From: Pedococcus_A sp963730585
GTDB lineage: Bacteria; Actinomycetota; Actinomycetes; Actinomycetales; Dermatophilaceae
Assembly: GCA_963730585.1 (NCBI GenBank)
Contig: CAVSSL010000011.1
Location: forward strand, 744,001-808,000
Direction: 5' to 3'
DNA length: 64,000 nt
In this document: in pieces, positions 41,583 to 49,458 of the stretch
Position numbering within the stretch: position 1 is the first letter of the stretch
Layout: every line of letters starts with the position of its first letter
Notes under the pieces: generated by a model
The model's input: the letters and a program-made list of their open reading frames with translations, nothing else
Database searches by the model: none
Told to the model about the DNA's origin: nothing
Translations under genes and position numbers: made by a program

Positions 41583-44453
41583 GTGAGCATGGACACCTCC
41601 ACGGCCGAGTCCGACCCCTGGCTGCTCGACGCCTCGGCCGTGGCCGCCGCAGCCGGGTCGGACCCCGCGACCGGGCTGTCCACCGAGGAGGCGGCACGTC
41701 GCCTGTCGGTGGTCGGACCCAACGAGATCGCGGCTGCTCCCCCTGTGCCGGCCTGGCGGCGCTTCCTCGAGCACTTCCGCGACCCGTTGATCTACCTGCT
41801 CCTGGCGGCGATCGTCGTCTCGGTCGTGGCCTGGGTGTTCGAGGGTGCCGAGGGCTGGCCCGTCGACGCCGTGGTGATCGCGCTGATCGTGGTGCTCAAC
41901 GCGGTGCTGGGGTACGCCCAGCAGGCCCGGGCCGAGCACGCCGTCGAGGCGCTGCAGCGTCTCAGCGCCACCTCGGCGACCGTCGTGCGGGGCGGCGAGC
42001 AGGCGCGGGTGCCCACGAGGGAGGTCGTGCCGGGCGACCTGCTGCTGCTCGCCGAGGGCGACACCGTCGCCGCCGACGCCCGGCTGCTCAGTGAAGCCGC
42101 CCTCACGGTGTCGGAGGCGTCGTTGACCGGCGAGAGCGAGCCGGTGCTCAAGGACGCCGCCCCTCTGCCCGGACCCGCAGCTCTCGGCGACCGCCTCAAC
42201 ATGGTGTGGGGCGGCACCGCCGTCAGCCAGGGCGTGGGCCGCGCGGTGGTCACCGGCACCGGCATGTCCACCGAGATGGGCCGGATCGCCGACCTGCTGC
42301 ACACGACGCAGGAGGACCCGACCCCGCTCCAGCGCGAGATCGCACGGGTGGGCCGGATGCTGGGCGTCGCGGTGGTCGTCATCGCCCTCGTCGTGATGGC
42401 CACCGTGCTGCTCTTCTTCGGCGTCCAGAGCGTCGACGACGTCGTCACCACGCTGCTGCTCGGGGTCTCGCTGGCCGTGGCCGCGGTGCCCGAGGGCCTT
42501 CCGGCGGTGCTGTCGGTGGTGCTGGCCCTCGGGGTGCAGCGCATGGCCACCCACAACGCCATCGTCAAGAAGCTCTCCTCCGTCGAGACCCTGGGCTCGG
42601 CCTCGGTGGTCTGCTCCGACAAGACCGGAACCCTCACCAAGGGCGAGATGACCATCGGCCGGGTCGTCACGCCGCTGGGCGAGGTGGTCGTGACCGGGGG
42701 CGGCTACCGCCCCGACGGCGAGCTCCTCCACGACGGCGTCGAGCTCGAGGAGGACGACCCGCTGTGGCTCGCCACGGCATACGTGCTCACCGGCGGGTGC
42801 CTGGCGAACAACGCGACGCTGCAGGAGAAGGACGGCGAGTGGACCATCCAGGGCGACCCGACCGAGGCGTCCTTCCTCGTGGCCGAGGCCAAGCTGGGCA
42901 CGCACGGCCGGCGGGCGCGGCGCTTCAGCCGGGTGGCCGAGATCCCCTTCACCTCCGAGCGCAAGCTGATGACCAGCCTGCACACCGACTCCACCCGGGC
43001 GGGCAGGATCGCGGTGGTGACCAAGGGCGCGCCCGACGTGCTGCTCGACCGGTGCACGCGGATCCAGGTCGGTGACACGGTCAAGCCACTCGACGACCGT
43101 TGGCGCGCAATGGTGATCGACGACGTGGTGCGCCTGTCGGACGACGCGTTCCGCACCCTGGCGGTCGCCTACCACCCGCTCGAGGTGACGGTGGCCCCGG
43201 CGCTCGACGAGTCCCTCGAGCACGGGCTGGTCTACGTGGGAATGGTCGGCATCATCGACCCGCCGCGGGCGGAGGCGGCGGCGGCCGTGGCGGAGGCACA
43301 CCGGGCCGGTGTTCGGGTCGTCATGATCACCGGCGACCACCCGCGGACCGCCGCCCGGATCGCCCGCGACCTCGGGATCGCACCGGGCGAGGCGGTCGCC
43401 GTGTCCGGCCCCGAGCTCGACGCCCTCGACGACGACGGCTTCCGCGAGGTGGTGCGGCACCGCAGCGTCTACGCCCGGGTGACGCCACACCACAAGCTGC
43501 GCATCGTCGACGCGCTGCAGGCCGACGGCCAGGTGGTGGCAATGACCGGGGACGGCGTCAACGACGCGCCGGCGCTGAAGTCGGCCGACATCGGCGTCGC
43601 CATGGGCCAGACCGGCACGGAGGTGACCAAGGAGGCGGCGAAGATGATCCTCGCCGACGACAACTTCGCCACCATCGTGCGAGCCGTGCGTGAGGGCCGG
43701 GACATCTTCCTGAACATCAGGAAGTTCCTGCGCTACCTGCTCTCGTCGAACATGGGCGAGGTCATGACCGTCTTCCTCGGTGTGGTGCTGGCCGGGGTCA
43801 TCGGGCTCGCCCATGGCGACGGTGCGGTGGTGCTGCCCCTGCTCGCCACGCAGATCCTCTGGATCAACCTGCTCACCGACAGCGCCCCTGCCCTGGCGAT
43901 GGGCATGGATGCCGAGACCGAGGACGTGATGAGCCGCCCGCCGCGACCGCGGACCGAGCGCGTGATCGACCGGCGGATGTGGGGCGGGGTGCTGTTCGTC
44001 GGGCTGGTCATGGCGGTGGCGACCCTGGCCGCCATCGACGTCTTCCTGCCCGCGGGCCTGGTCGAGGGCACCCACAGCCTCGAGAACGCGCGCACCGCCG
44101 GGTTCACGGTGCTGGTGCTGGCCCAGCTGTTCAACGCCTTCAACGCCCGCTCCGAGACCGGGAGCGCCTTCCACCGCGTGTTCACGAACCGGTGGCTGTG
44201 GGGCGCGGTCGCCCTCTCCGCCGGGCTACAGGTCGCGGTGGTGCACCTGCCCGTGCTCAACGAGGCCTTCGGCACCACTCCCCTGGCCCCGGGCCAGTGG
44301 GCTGCCTGCGTCGGGCTGGCCAGCACGGTGCTGTGGGCCAGCGAGCTGCGCAAGCTGGTGCTGCGGCTCTCGGCGAGGACGCGGCGAGCGGGGGCAGCGG
44401 GTCGGGGGATGGGTGCCGGGGGCAGCGGGTCGGGGGTCAGGACAGCGGGATGA
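41583..44453 (+). CDS. P2A-type (calcium-like) cation-transporting ATPase
   Basis: A 956-residue P-type ATPase with about ten membrane helices. The N-terminal cation-ATPase domain, actuator LTGESEPVL, PEGLP in helix 4 (AAVPEGLPAVL, the SERCA-like ion site), phosphorylated Asp346 in DKTGT, GDGVNDAPAL and the C-terminal WINLLTDSAPALAMGMD are all visible. These indicate P2A (Ca2+ or Mn2+) rather than proton or heavy-metal pumps. The end carries a low-complexity Gly/Arg tail from a 19-base direct repeat. The start is the GTG at 41583 or the ATG two codons on. It is convergent with, and overlaps by 17 bases, the GyrI-like gene. Confidence 0.93.
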   Translation: MSMDTSTAESDPWLLDASAVAAAAGSDPATGLSTEEAARRLSVVGPNEIAAAPPVPAWRRFLEHFRDPLIYLLLAAIVVSVVAWVFEGAEGWPVDAVVIALIVVLNAVLGYAQQARAEHAVEALQRLSATSATVVRGGEQARVPTREVVPGDLLLLAEGDTVAADARLLSEAALTVSEASLTGESEPVLKDAAPLPGPAALGDRLNMVWGGTAVSQGVGRAVVTGTGMSTEMGRIADLLHTTQEDPTPLQREIARVGRMLGVAVVVIALVVMATVLLFFGVQSVDDVVTTLLLGVSLAVAAVPEGLPAVLSVVLALGVQRMATHNAIVKKLSSVETLGSASVVCSDKTGTLTKGEMTIGRVVTPLGEVVVTGGGYRPDGELLHDGVELEEDDPLWLATAYVLTGGCLANNATLQEKDGEWTIQGDPTEASFLVAEAKLGTHGRRARRFSRVAEIPFTSERKLMTSLHTDSTRAGRIAVVTKGAPDVLLDRCTRIQVGDTVKPLDDRWRAMVIDDVVRLSDDAFRTLAVAYHPLEVTVAPALDESLEHGLVYVGMVGIIDPPRAEAAAAVAEAHRAGVRVVMITGDHPRTAARIARDLGIAPGEAVAVSGPELDALDDDGFREVVRHRSVYARVTPHHKLRIVDALQADGQVVAMTGDGVNDAPALKSADIGVAMGQTGTEVTKEAAKMILADDNFATIVRAVREGRDIFLNIRKFLRYLLSSNMGEVMTVFLGVVLAGVIGLAHGDGAVVLPLLATQILWINLLTDSAPALAMGMDAETEDVMSRPPRPRTERVIDRRMWGGVLFVGLVMAVATLAAIDVFLPAGLVEGTHSLENARTAGFTVLVLAQLFNAFNARSETGSAFHRVFTNRWLWGAVALSAGLQVAVVHLPVLNEAFGTTPLAPGQWAACVGLASTVLWASELRKLVLRLSARTRRAGAAGRGMGAGGSGSGVRTAG

Positions 44454-44901
44454 CGAGCTCGGTGAGCAGGTCCTCCGGCGGGCTGGTGCGGGGGTCGGTC
44501 ACGTAGACCTCTCGAGGCGGGCCGCTCGGCGCGCGGCCACTGGCCTGGACCCACCTCGTCAGCACCTGCCACGCCTCGGACAGCCCGTCGTAGGGCCCTC
44601 GGTGCACCAGCATCGCCGCCTCGCCCCCGGGCAGCTCACGTGCCTCGATCCCTTCCCCTGCAACGGCGCCGGGAGCCACCGGGAGGCACACGTCGATGGG
44701 GAACTCTCCCTCGGGCGTGCCCAGGTAGAGCACGAACGGCGGACCGCTCGGCTGCACGCCGGTGTCCGCCAGGTGCCGCCACAGCGCGCCGAAGGCACTG
44801 TCCATGCCCGTCGCGATCGACGCGAGGGTCACCTGACGACGCACGGCGAGCACGTGCTGCGCGGGCAGCGCCCTGACGTGGACCTGCTACTGCTCGTCCA
44901 T
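44437..44901 (-). pseudogene. GyrI-like small-molecule-binding protein with an early amber codon
   Basis: The reading frame opens at ATG 44901 behind GAGGAGG (short spacing), but the fifth codon is TAG (44887-44889); beyond it the frame continues without interruption to 44437. The sequence after the stop (QVHVRALPAQHVLAVRRQV) is the first strand of a GyrI-like/AraC effector-binding domain, so the stop lies inside the ancestral gene. Translation may restart at GTG 44853 (138 residues) but would lack the first strand. A C-to-T change of CAG would explain it. Mutation, sequence error or pseudogene are all possible. Confidence 0.7.
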
Positions 44902-44936
44902 GTCCCTCCTCAGCGTCCGCCCCCGGTCCAGCTCGG

Positions 44937-46106
44937 TTAGGTCGCCAGCGGGTAGTGCGGGTGGACCGGTGAGCGGCCCTGGAACGACAGGATCGCAGGG
45001 TTCTGGATGACGCCGTCCCGGATCTCGATGGACCGGCGCACCGTCGGCTGCTCGTCCCAGGCGTCGCTCCCGCCGAGCACCGGCCGCAGGAACGGCAGCA
45101 GCGCCTCGCTGATCTCCCACGTCGCCGAGCTCCACAGGTAGGACGGGCTGTGGTCCACCGCGTAGTAGAGGACGCCGTCACCGACCTCGAACACCGGGTC
45201 GGCGAAGGAGGTCGGCCGCGCCCAGCTGAACCCCATCCCCTCGTCGCACGAGACGTCGACGACCACCGTGCCCCGCCGCACGCCCGGCAGGTCCTCCTCG
45301 CTCAGGAAGACGGCCGGCCGGTCGGTGTCCTGCAGCACACAGTTGACGACGACGTCGCGCTCGGCCAGGAACGAGGCCAGCGGCACCGGCCCGCGCTCGG
45401 TGACCGCGTGGCTCATGTGCTCCTCGGTGCGGTCGTCGAAGTGCACGATGCGGGCCGTGTGGATGGGGGCCGCGACGGCTGCCACCTCGCGGTGGGTCAG
45501 CACGTCGACGTCGAAGATGCCCAGGGCGTTCAGCGCCGTCACCGCACCGCGAGCCGTTGCACCGAAACCGATGACCGCCGCGCGCAGCTTGCGGCCGAAG
45601 TCGCCTGTGGCACCGGCGATCTGCATCGCGTGCAGCACCGAGCAGTAGCCGGCCATCTCGTTGTTCTTGTGGAAGACGTGCAGGTTGAAGGAACCGTCGC
45701 GGTTCCAGTGGTTCATGGCCTCGAACGCTATGAGGGTGAGGTGCTTGTCGATGGCCAGCTGGGTGAGCTTCTCGTCCTGCACGCAGTGCGGCCAGCCCCA
45801 GAAGACCTGGCCGAACCGCATCTCCGCGAGGTCGCTCAGCAGCGGCTTCGGCTGGAGGATGACGTCGCAGGTCTCGACCAGCTCGGCCCTGGGGCGCACC
45901 CCACCCACGAGCTCGCGCAGGGCCTCGTCCGGCACACCGAACCGCTCGCCGTAGCCCTGCTCGAGGAAGATGCGCTCGCGCAGGTCGGGCGCGACGCGCG
46001 GGAGGTGCTGCGGGTGGATGGGGAGCCGGCGCTCGTTCTCCTTCTGCGAGCGCGCCATGACGCCCAACGTCAGACGTGGTTCCCGTATGCCGTCCGCTGC
46101 CGTCAT
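44937..46106 (-). CDS. N5-(carboxyethyl)ornithine synthase-like dehydrogenase
   Basis: A 389-residue member of the alanine dehydrogenase/transhydrogenase superfamily. It begins LGVMARSQKENERRLPIHP (the conserved substrate-binding Arg and Lys), contains VFWGWPHCVQDEK, HKNNEMAGYC and the Rossmann-like AAVIGFGATARGAV. This pattern is that of actinobacterial proteins named carboxyethylornithine synthase, which reductively couple pyruvate with an amino group; the real substrate is unproven. The ATG at 46106 is preferred over a longer upstream frame with poor coding character. Confidence 0.8.
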   Translation of the reverse strand: MTAADGIREPRLTLGVMARSQKENERRLPIHPQHLPRVAPDLRERIFLEQGYGERFGVPDEALRELVGGVRPRAELVETCDVILQPKPLLSDLAEMRFGQVFWGWPHCVQDEKLTQLAIDKHLTLIAFEAMNHWNRDGSFNLHVFHKNNEMAGYCSVLHAMQIAGATGDFGRKLRAAVIGFGATARGAVTALNALGIFDVDVLTHREVAAVAAPIHTARIVHFDDRTEEHMSHAVTERGPVPLASFLAERDVVVNCVLQDTDRPAVFLSEEDLPGVRRGTVVVDVSCDEGMGFSWARPTSFADPVFEVGDGVLYYAVDHSPSYLWSSATWEISEALLPFLRPVLGGSDAWDEQPTVRRSIEIRDGVIQNPAILSFQGRSPVHPHYPLAT

Positions 46107-46438
46107 CGCCAGACCGTCCTTCCCCGTGGGGGTCCGATGGGTGCCTCGCCGATGAGGACCCGCTCCCCACGGTAGGGAGGCTCGGCGGACGGCTGTAGGG
46201 ACTTCCGTCACCCGTGGCGCGGTGCGCCGAAGCGTGCCACCAGGTGCCACACCTTCTTCAGGTCCTGGGGGGTCCTCGGCGCCCCGCCGGGCGGCCGCGC
46301 CGACGACCGCAAGGGCGGCGACGGCTTCGAGATCTGCGACCCGATCCCGGTCGGCCTCGACGAGGACGGCTTCCTGGTGGCGACCTGACCGACCGCGGGA
46401 CCGGCTCACCGCACGCTCGCCCCAGCGGTGGTCGCAGG
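46107..46438. other. Intergenic region with a gene remnant
   Basis: A 332-base gap between the synthase and hydrolase genes on the minus strand. Apart from the coding-like stretch at 46302-46388 (listed separately), I see no hairpin or other gene. Confidence 0.4.
46302..46388 (+). pseudogene. Fragment of a coding sequence, C-terminal end
   Basis: Twenty-eight codons ending in TGA read DDRKGGDGFEICDPIPVGLD and then EDGFLVAT, with high-GC third positions throughout (GAC, GGC, CTC, GTC), so this looks like the 3' end of a protein gene. No in-frame start or matching upstream part is found; upstream bases in the frame are not convincing. It is probably a remnant of a deleted gene. Family not recognised. 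Confidence 0.35.
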
Positions 46439-47269
46439 TCACTCCGGGCCGTGGACGTCGACGACGCGGGCCCGCCCGCGGCAGCGGGGGTCGTCGACGA
46501 TCTCTCGGTCGCCCAGCCACGCGTCGACGACCCCGGCCAGCGCCTCGGGATGGCTGTAGTTGATGGCGTGCGCGGCACCATCGACGAGCACCACCGTCAC
46601 GTGCTGCGGCGACAGGCGACCCACCTCCCGCACGCGGTGCGGTGGAGGCATGAGCGGGTCCCGGCTGCCGAGCACCGCCAGCGAGGGCACCGGCGTGTGG
46701 AGCAACCGCTCCAGCGAGGGGAACCGGGTCAGCTCGCTGAACAGCCGCAGCGCATTCAGGGGTCCGAAGTGCACGTAGTCGGGTACGGCCACCCGGGCCA
46801 TGCGCGGGCTCTCTCGCACCGCGTCCACCGCGAGCTGGGCGAGGGCGCGCGGCAGGGGCTGGTTCTGGATGCCGCCGGCAGGAGAGACGAGCACGAGGCG
46901 GTGCACCCGCTCCGGAGCCGCGTGGGCCACCTCGAGGCTGACCGGGCACCCCATCGAGTTGCCCACCAGCACGACCCGCTCGAGGTCCAGCGCGTCGAGA
47001 GTGGCCAGCAGCGCCTCCGCCAGCGCCGGGATGCCGAGGACGCTCACCGGCTTGGCGCTGCGGCCGTAGCCGGGCAGGTCGGGCACCACGTTGGCACCCC
47101 GCGACGCGAGCAGGCGTGCCGTGGGCATGAGGTAGCTGCCCGAGATGCCGAACCCGTGCACGTGGACGATGGGAGGCCCGCCCTCGACGTCGGCGCTCCT
47201 GCGGTAGTACACCGACCGGTCGGCCACCGTCACGGTGCCCTCGACCCATTCCGTGGGCACTGGGCTCAC
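46439..47269 (-). CDS. Alpha/beta hydrolase
   Basis: A 276-residue hydrolase. PPIVHVHGFGIS holds the oxyanion region (HGFG), VLVGNSMGCPVS the nucleophilic Ser (GNSMG), LGSRDPLMPPP the acidic residue and VDGAAHAINY the catalytic His. The substrate is unknown; the closest feel is of esterases and meta-cleavage hydrolases. The GTG at 47269 overlaps the DedA stop (GTGA), indicating coupled translation. Confidence 0.88.
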   Translation of the reverse strand: MSPVPTEWVEGTVTVADRSVYYRRSADVEGGPPIVHVHGFGISGSYLMPTARLLASRGANVVPDLPGYGRSAKPVSVLGIPALAEALLATLDALDLERVVLVGNSMGCPVSLEVAHAAPERVHRLVLVSPAGGIQNQPLPRALAQLAVDAVRESPRMARVAVPDYVHFGPLNALRLFSELTRFPSLERLLHTPVPSLAVLGSRDPLMPPPHRVREVGRLSPQHVTVVLVDGAAHAINYSHPEALAGVVDAWLGDREIVDDPRCRGRARVVDVHGPE

Positions 47270-47988
47270 TCGAGCTCGACCGCAGGCGCGCCCCGCCGGG
47301 CCCGCAGCACGATGAAGATGACGGCGATCGCGACGGTGCTGATGCCACCAGCGACCATCACCGACGCGAGCGGGTAGCCGGCCAGGGCCGAGGACACCAC
47401 GTAGGCCACGGTGCAGGTGACCACCGACCAGAGGGTGCCGCCGACGGCGGACCACAGGAGGAACCGGCGGTACGGCATGCCGGAGATGCCGCACGAGGCG
47501 TTGACCACGAAGCGCAGGCCGGGCACGTACCGGCCGCAGCAGAGCAGGACGGGCGCGCGGCTGCCGATGAGGTCCAGTGCCCCGGAGACCTTGTCGTTGG
47601 CCAGCGCCCGGTCGAGCCTGGACTGGAACCGGCTGCGGCTCAGGCGTGCCACCCAGTAGAGGGCCGAGTCGCCGCCCACCGCTCCGAGGGCTCCGGCCAC
47701 CATGATCGCGCGCAGGCTGAGCGTCCCCTCCACCGCGAGCGTGGTGGCGGTGTTGAGGGTCGTCTCCGCCGGGAAGAGGGCACACAGCCCGTCGGCGAAG
47801 ACCAGCGCGAAGACCATGAGGTAGGCCCCGGCTTCGCTCGCCTGAGCGATCCGCTCCGACAGGCCGGGCCCGTCCAGCAGCCTGCCCACGACGACGCCGG
47901 ACAGCAGGAGCGCCACGGCGACCAGGACCCACACCCACACGGTGCGGGTCCTCAGCAGCTCGTCGCCGGTCGGCCACCACGCACTCAT
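47266..47988 (-). CDS. DedA-family membrane protein
   Basis: A 240-residue inner-membrane protein with about five hydrophobic segments. ALFPAETTLNTATTLA and GRYVPGLRFVVNASCGISGMPYRRF are the conserved DedA (SNARE-associated) motifs. The family includes undecaprenyl-phosphate and phosphatidylethanolamine flippases. Cysteine pair CCGRYVP precedes the conserved Arg. The start ATG is at 47988, followed by the hydrolase in the same operon. Confidence 0.88.
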   Translation of the reverse strand: MSAWWPTGDELLRTRTVWVWVLVAVALLLSGVVVGRLLDGPGLSERIAQASEAGAYLMVFALVFADGLCALFPAETTLNTATTLAVEGTLSLRAIMVAGALGAVGGDSALYWVARLSRSRFQSRLDRALANDKVSGALDLIGSRAPVLLCCGRYVPGLRFVVNASCGISGMPYRRFLLWSAVGGTLWSVVTCTVAYVVSSALAGYPLASVMVAGGISTVAIAVIFIVLRARRGAPAVELE

Positions 47989-48055
47989 CGTCGGGTCCCG
48001 GTGCCACCCCCGCACCATGCGCCGCGGATGAGGTTCTCCCTCCCGCGGGTCCCGG

Positions 48056-49270
48056 TCAGGTGGCCTCGAGCACGCTGACGTAGTTGGCCACGGCCAGGCC
48101 GCCCATGTTGTGCACCGCCGCCCGCCGGGCGCCGGGCAGCTGCATCTCCCCCGCGGTGCCCGTGAGCTGCATGGCGGCCAGCACGTGCTGGGAGACGCCG
48201 GTGGCCCCGACCGGGTGGCCCTTCGCCTTCAGGCCACCGGAGAGGTTGACCGGCAGGCGACCGTCGCGCTCGACCCAGCCCTCCTCGATGGCTCGACGTC
48301 CCTCGCCGCGCGGTGCCAGACCCATCACCTCGTAGAGCACCAGCTCCGCGATGGTGAAGCAGTCGTGCACCTCGGCCAGGTCGAGGTCGTCGAGGCCGAC
48401 CCCCGCCATCGCCATCGCGCGCTGCCATGCCGCGACGCTGCCGGCGAACTCGAGCGGGTCGCGCTTGGCACGCGGGCAGGAAGTCGTTGGCGTGACCGAA
48501 GCCGGCCAGGCGCACCGGAGCCGTGGCCGCCGCACTGGAACCGCCCCGCCGACTGCTCCCCCGCTGGCCGACGACTGGAGCACCACGGCCGCGGCACCGT
48601 CCGACACGGGCGAGCAGTCGGTGCGGCGCAGCGGCTCTGCCACCACCGGGTTCCTGTCCGAGACGGTCTGGCAGAACTCGGCGCCAAGGTCCTTGCGCAG
48701 CTGGGCGAAGGGGTTGTGCACGCCGTTGCGGTGGTTCTTGGCCGCGATGAGGCCGAGCGTGTCCCCGACCGGTCCGTGGCGCTTCTCGTAGTGCCTCGCG
48801 ACCTCGGCGAAGATCCCCGCGAAGCCGGTGCTCGACGGCGTGCCCGCCAGCTCGTAGTCCGCGCCGAGCAGCGCAGCCCCGACCACCTCCGCGGGCGCGT
48901 GGGTCATCTTCTCGGCACCGATCACCAGCACGGTGCGGGCGGTCCCGGCCAGCAGCGCCTTCACGCCCTGCTGGAACGCCGCCGAGCCTGAGGCACAGGC
49001 GTTCTCGACCCGGGTGGCGGGGGTGTTGGCGAGCGCGTCGGACACCTGCAGCGCCAGCGACGACGGGAAGCCCAGCGGCACCATGCCGGAGTTGAACTGC
49101 CCGAGGTAGATCTCGTCGACCTGGCCCGGCTCGACCCCGGCGTTCGCGAGGGCCTCCGTCGCCACCGAGACGATGAGGGACTCCAGCGTCTCGTCGGTGA
49201 GCTTCCCGAACCGGGAGTGCCCCCAGCCGGTCAGCAGCACGTCCGTGCCGAACGCCTCGCGCACTCCCAT
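48056..49270 (-). CDS. Thiolase-family acyltransferase with compensated frameshifts
   Basis: A 404-residue thiolase of the SCPx/acetyl-CoA acetyltransferase type. The nucleophile Cys is in VENACASGSAAF; VHDCFTIAELVLYE and the C-terminal GGLKAKGHPVGATG carry the conserved His residues. Between 48472 and 48537 the main frame reads an Arg/Pro-rich stretch, whereas the neighbouring frame encodes the expected TAPVRLAGFGHANDFLP; the frame returns at AKRDPLEFAGS. Two opposite single-base indels (near 48536 and 48472) therefore distort about 20 residues. AAGGAG lies six bases before the ATG. It may act in steroid or fatty-acid side-chain breakdown with the divergent acyl-CoA ligase. Confidence 0.88.
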   Translation of the reverse strand: MGVREAFGTDVLLTGWGHSRFGKLTDETLESLIVSVATEALANAGVEPGQVDEIYLGQFNSGMVPLGFPSSLALQVSDALANTPATRVENACASGSAAFQQGVKALLAGTARTVLVIGAEKMTHAPAEVVGAALLGADYELAGTPSSTGFAGIFAEVARHYEKRHGPVGDTLGLIAAKNHRNGVHNPFAQLRKDLGAEFCQTVSDRNPVVAEPLRRTDCSPVSDGAAAVVLQSSASGGAVGGAVPVRRPRLRCAWPASVTPTTSCPRAKRDPLEFAGSVAAWQRAMAMAGVGLDDLDLAEVHDCFTIAELVLYEVMGLAPRGEGRRAIEEGWVERDGRLPVNLSGGLKAKGHPVGATGVSQHVLAAMQLTGTAGEMQLPGARRAAVHNMGGLAVANYVSVLEAT

Positions 49271-49458
49271 GGTCCACTCCTTCGTCGACGGGACAGCTCT
49301 TGCCGCTCCCATGCCCGTCGGGACAGCTCCCTTCGGGACAGGCCTCTCAGGCTAGCCACGCACGACGTCGCGGCCATGGTGCGCGGGCACGCGCGGGGCG
49401 GCCAGGAGTGGGGCCGGCACACACGGCATACCTCGTCGTGGTCTGGTGTGGTGGCCCG

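Noticed and set aside
38417..42094. 1225-codon plus-strand frame
   Set aside because: Mirror of the secreted glycosidase and RsbW-like genes; low-complexity, no domain; third-position bias supports the minus strand.
41433..44174. 913-codon minus-strand frame
   Set aside because: Antisense to the P-type ATPase, which has all catalytic motifs.
44887..44889. Pyrrolysine read-through of the TAG in the GyrI-like gene
   Set aside because: Pyrrolysine is restricted to methylamine-type enzymes with dedicated machinery; a nonsense change or sequence error is simpler.
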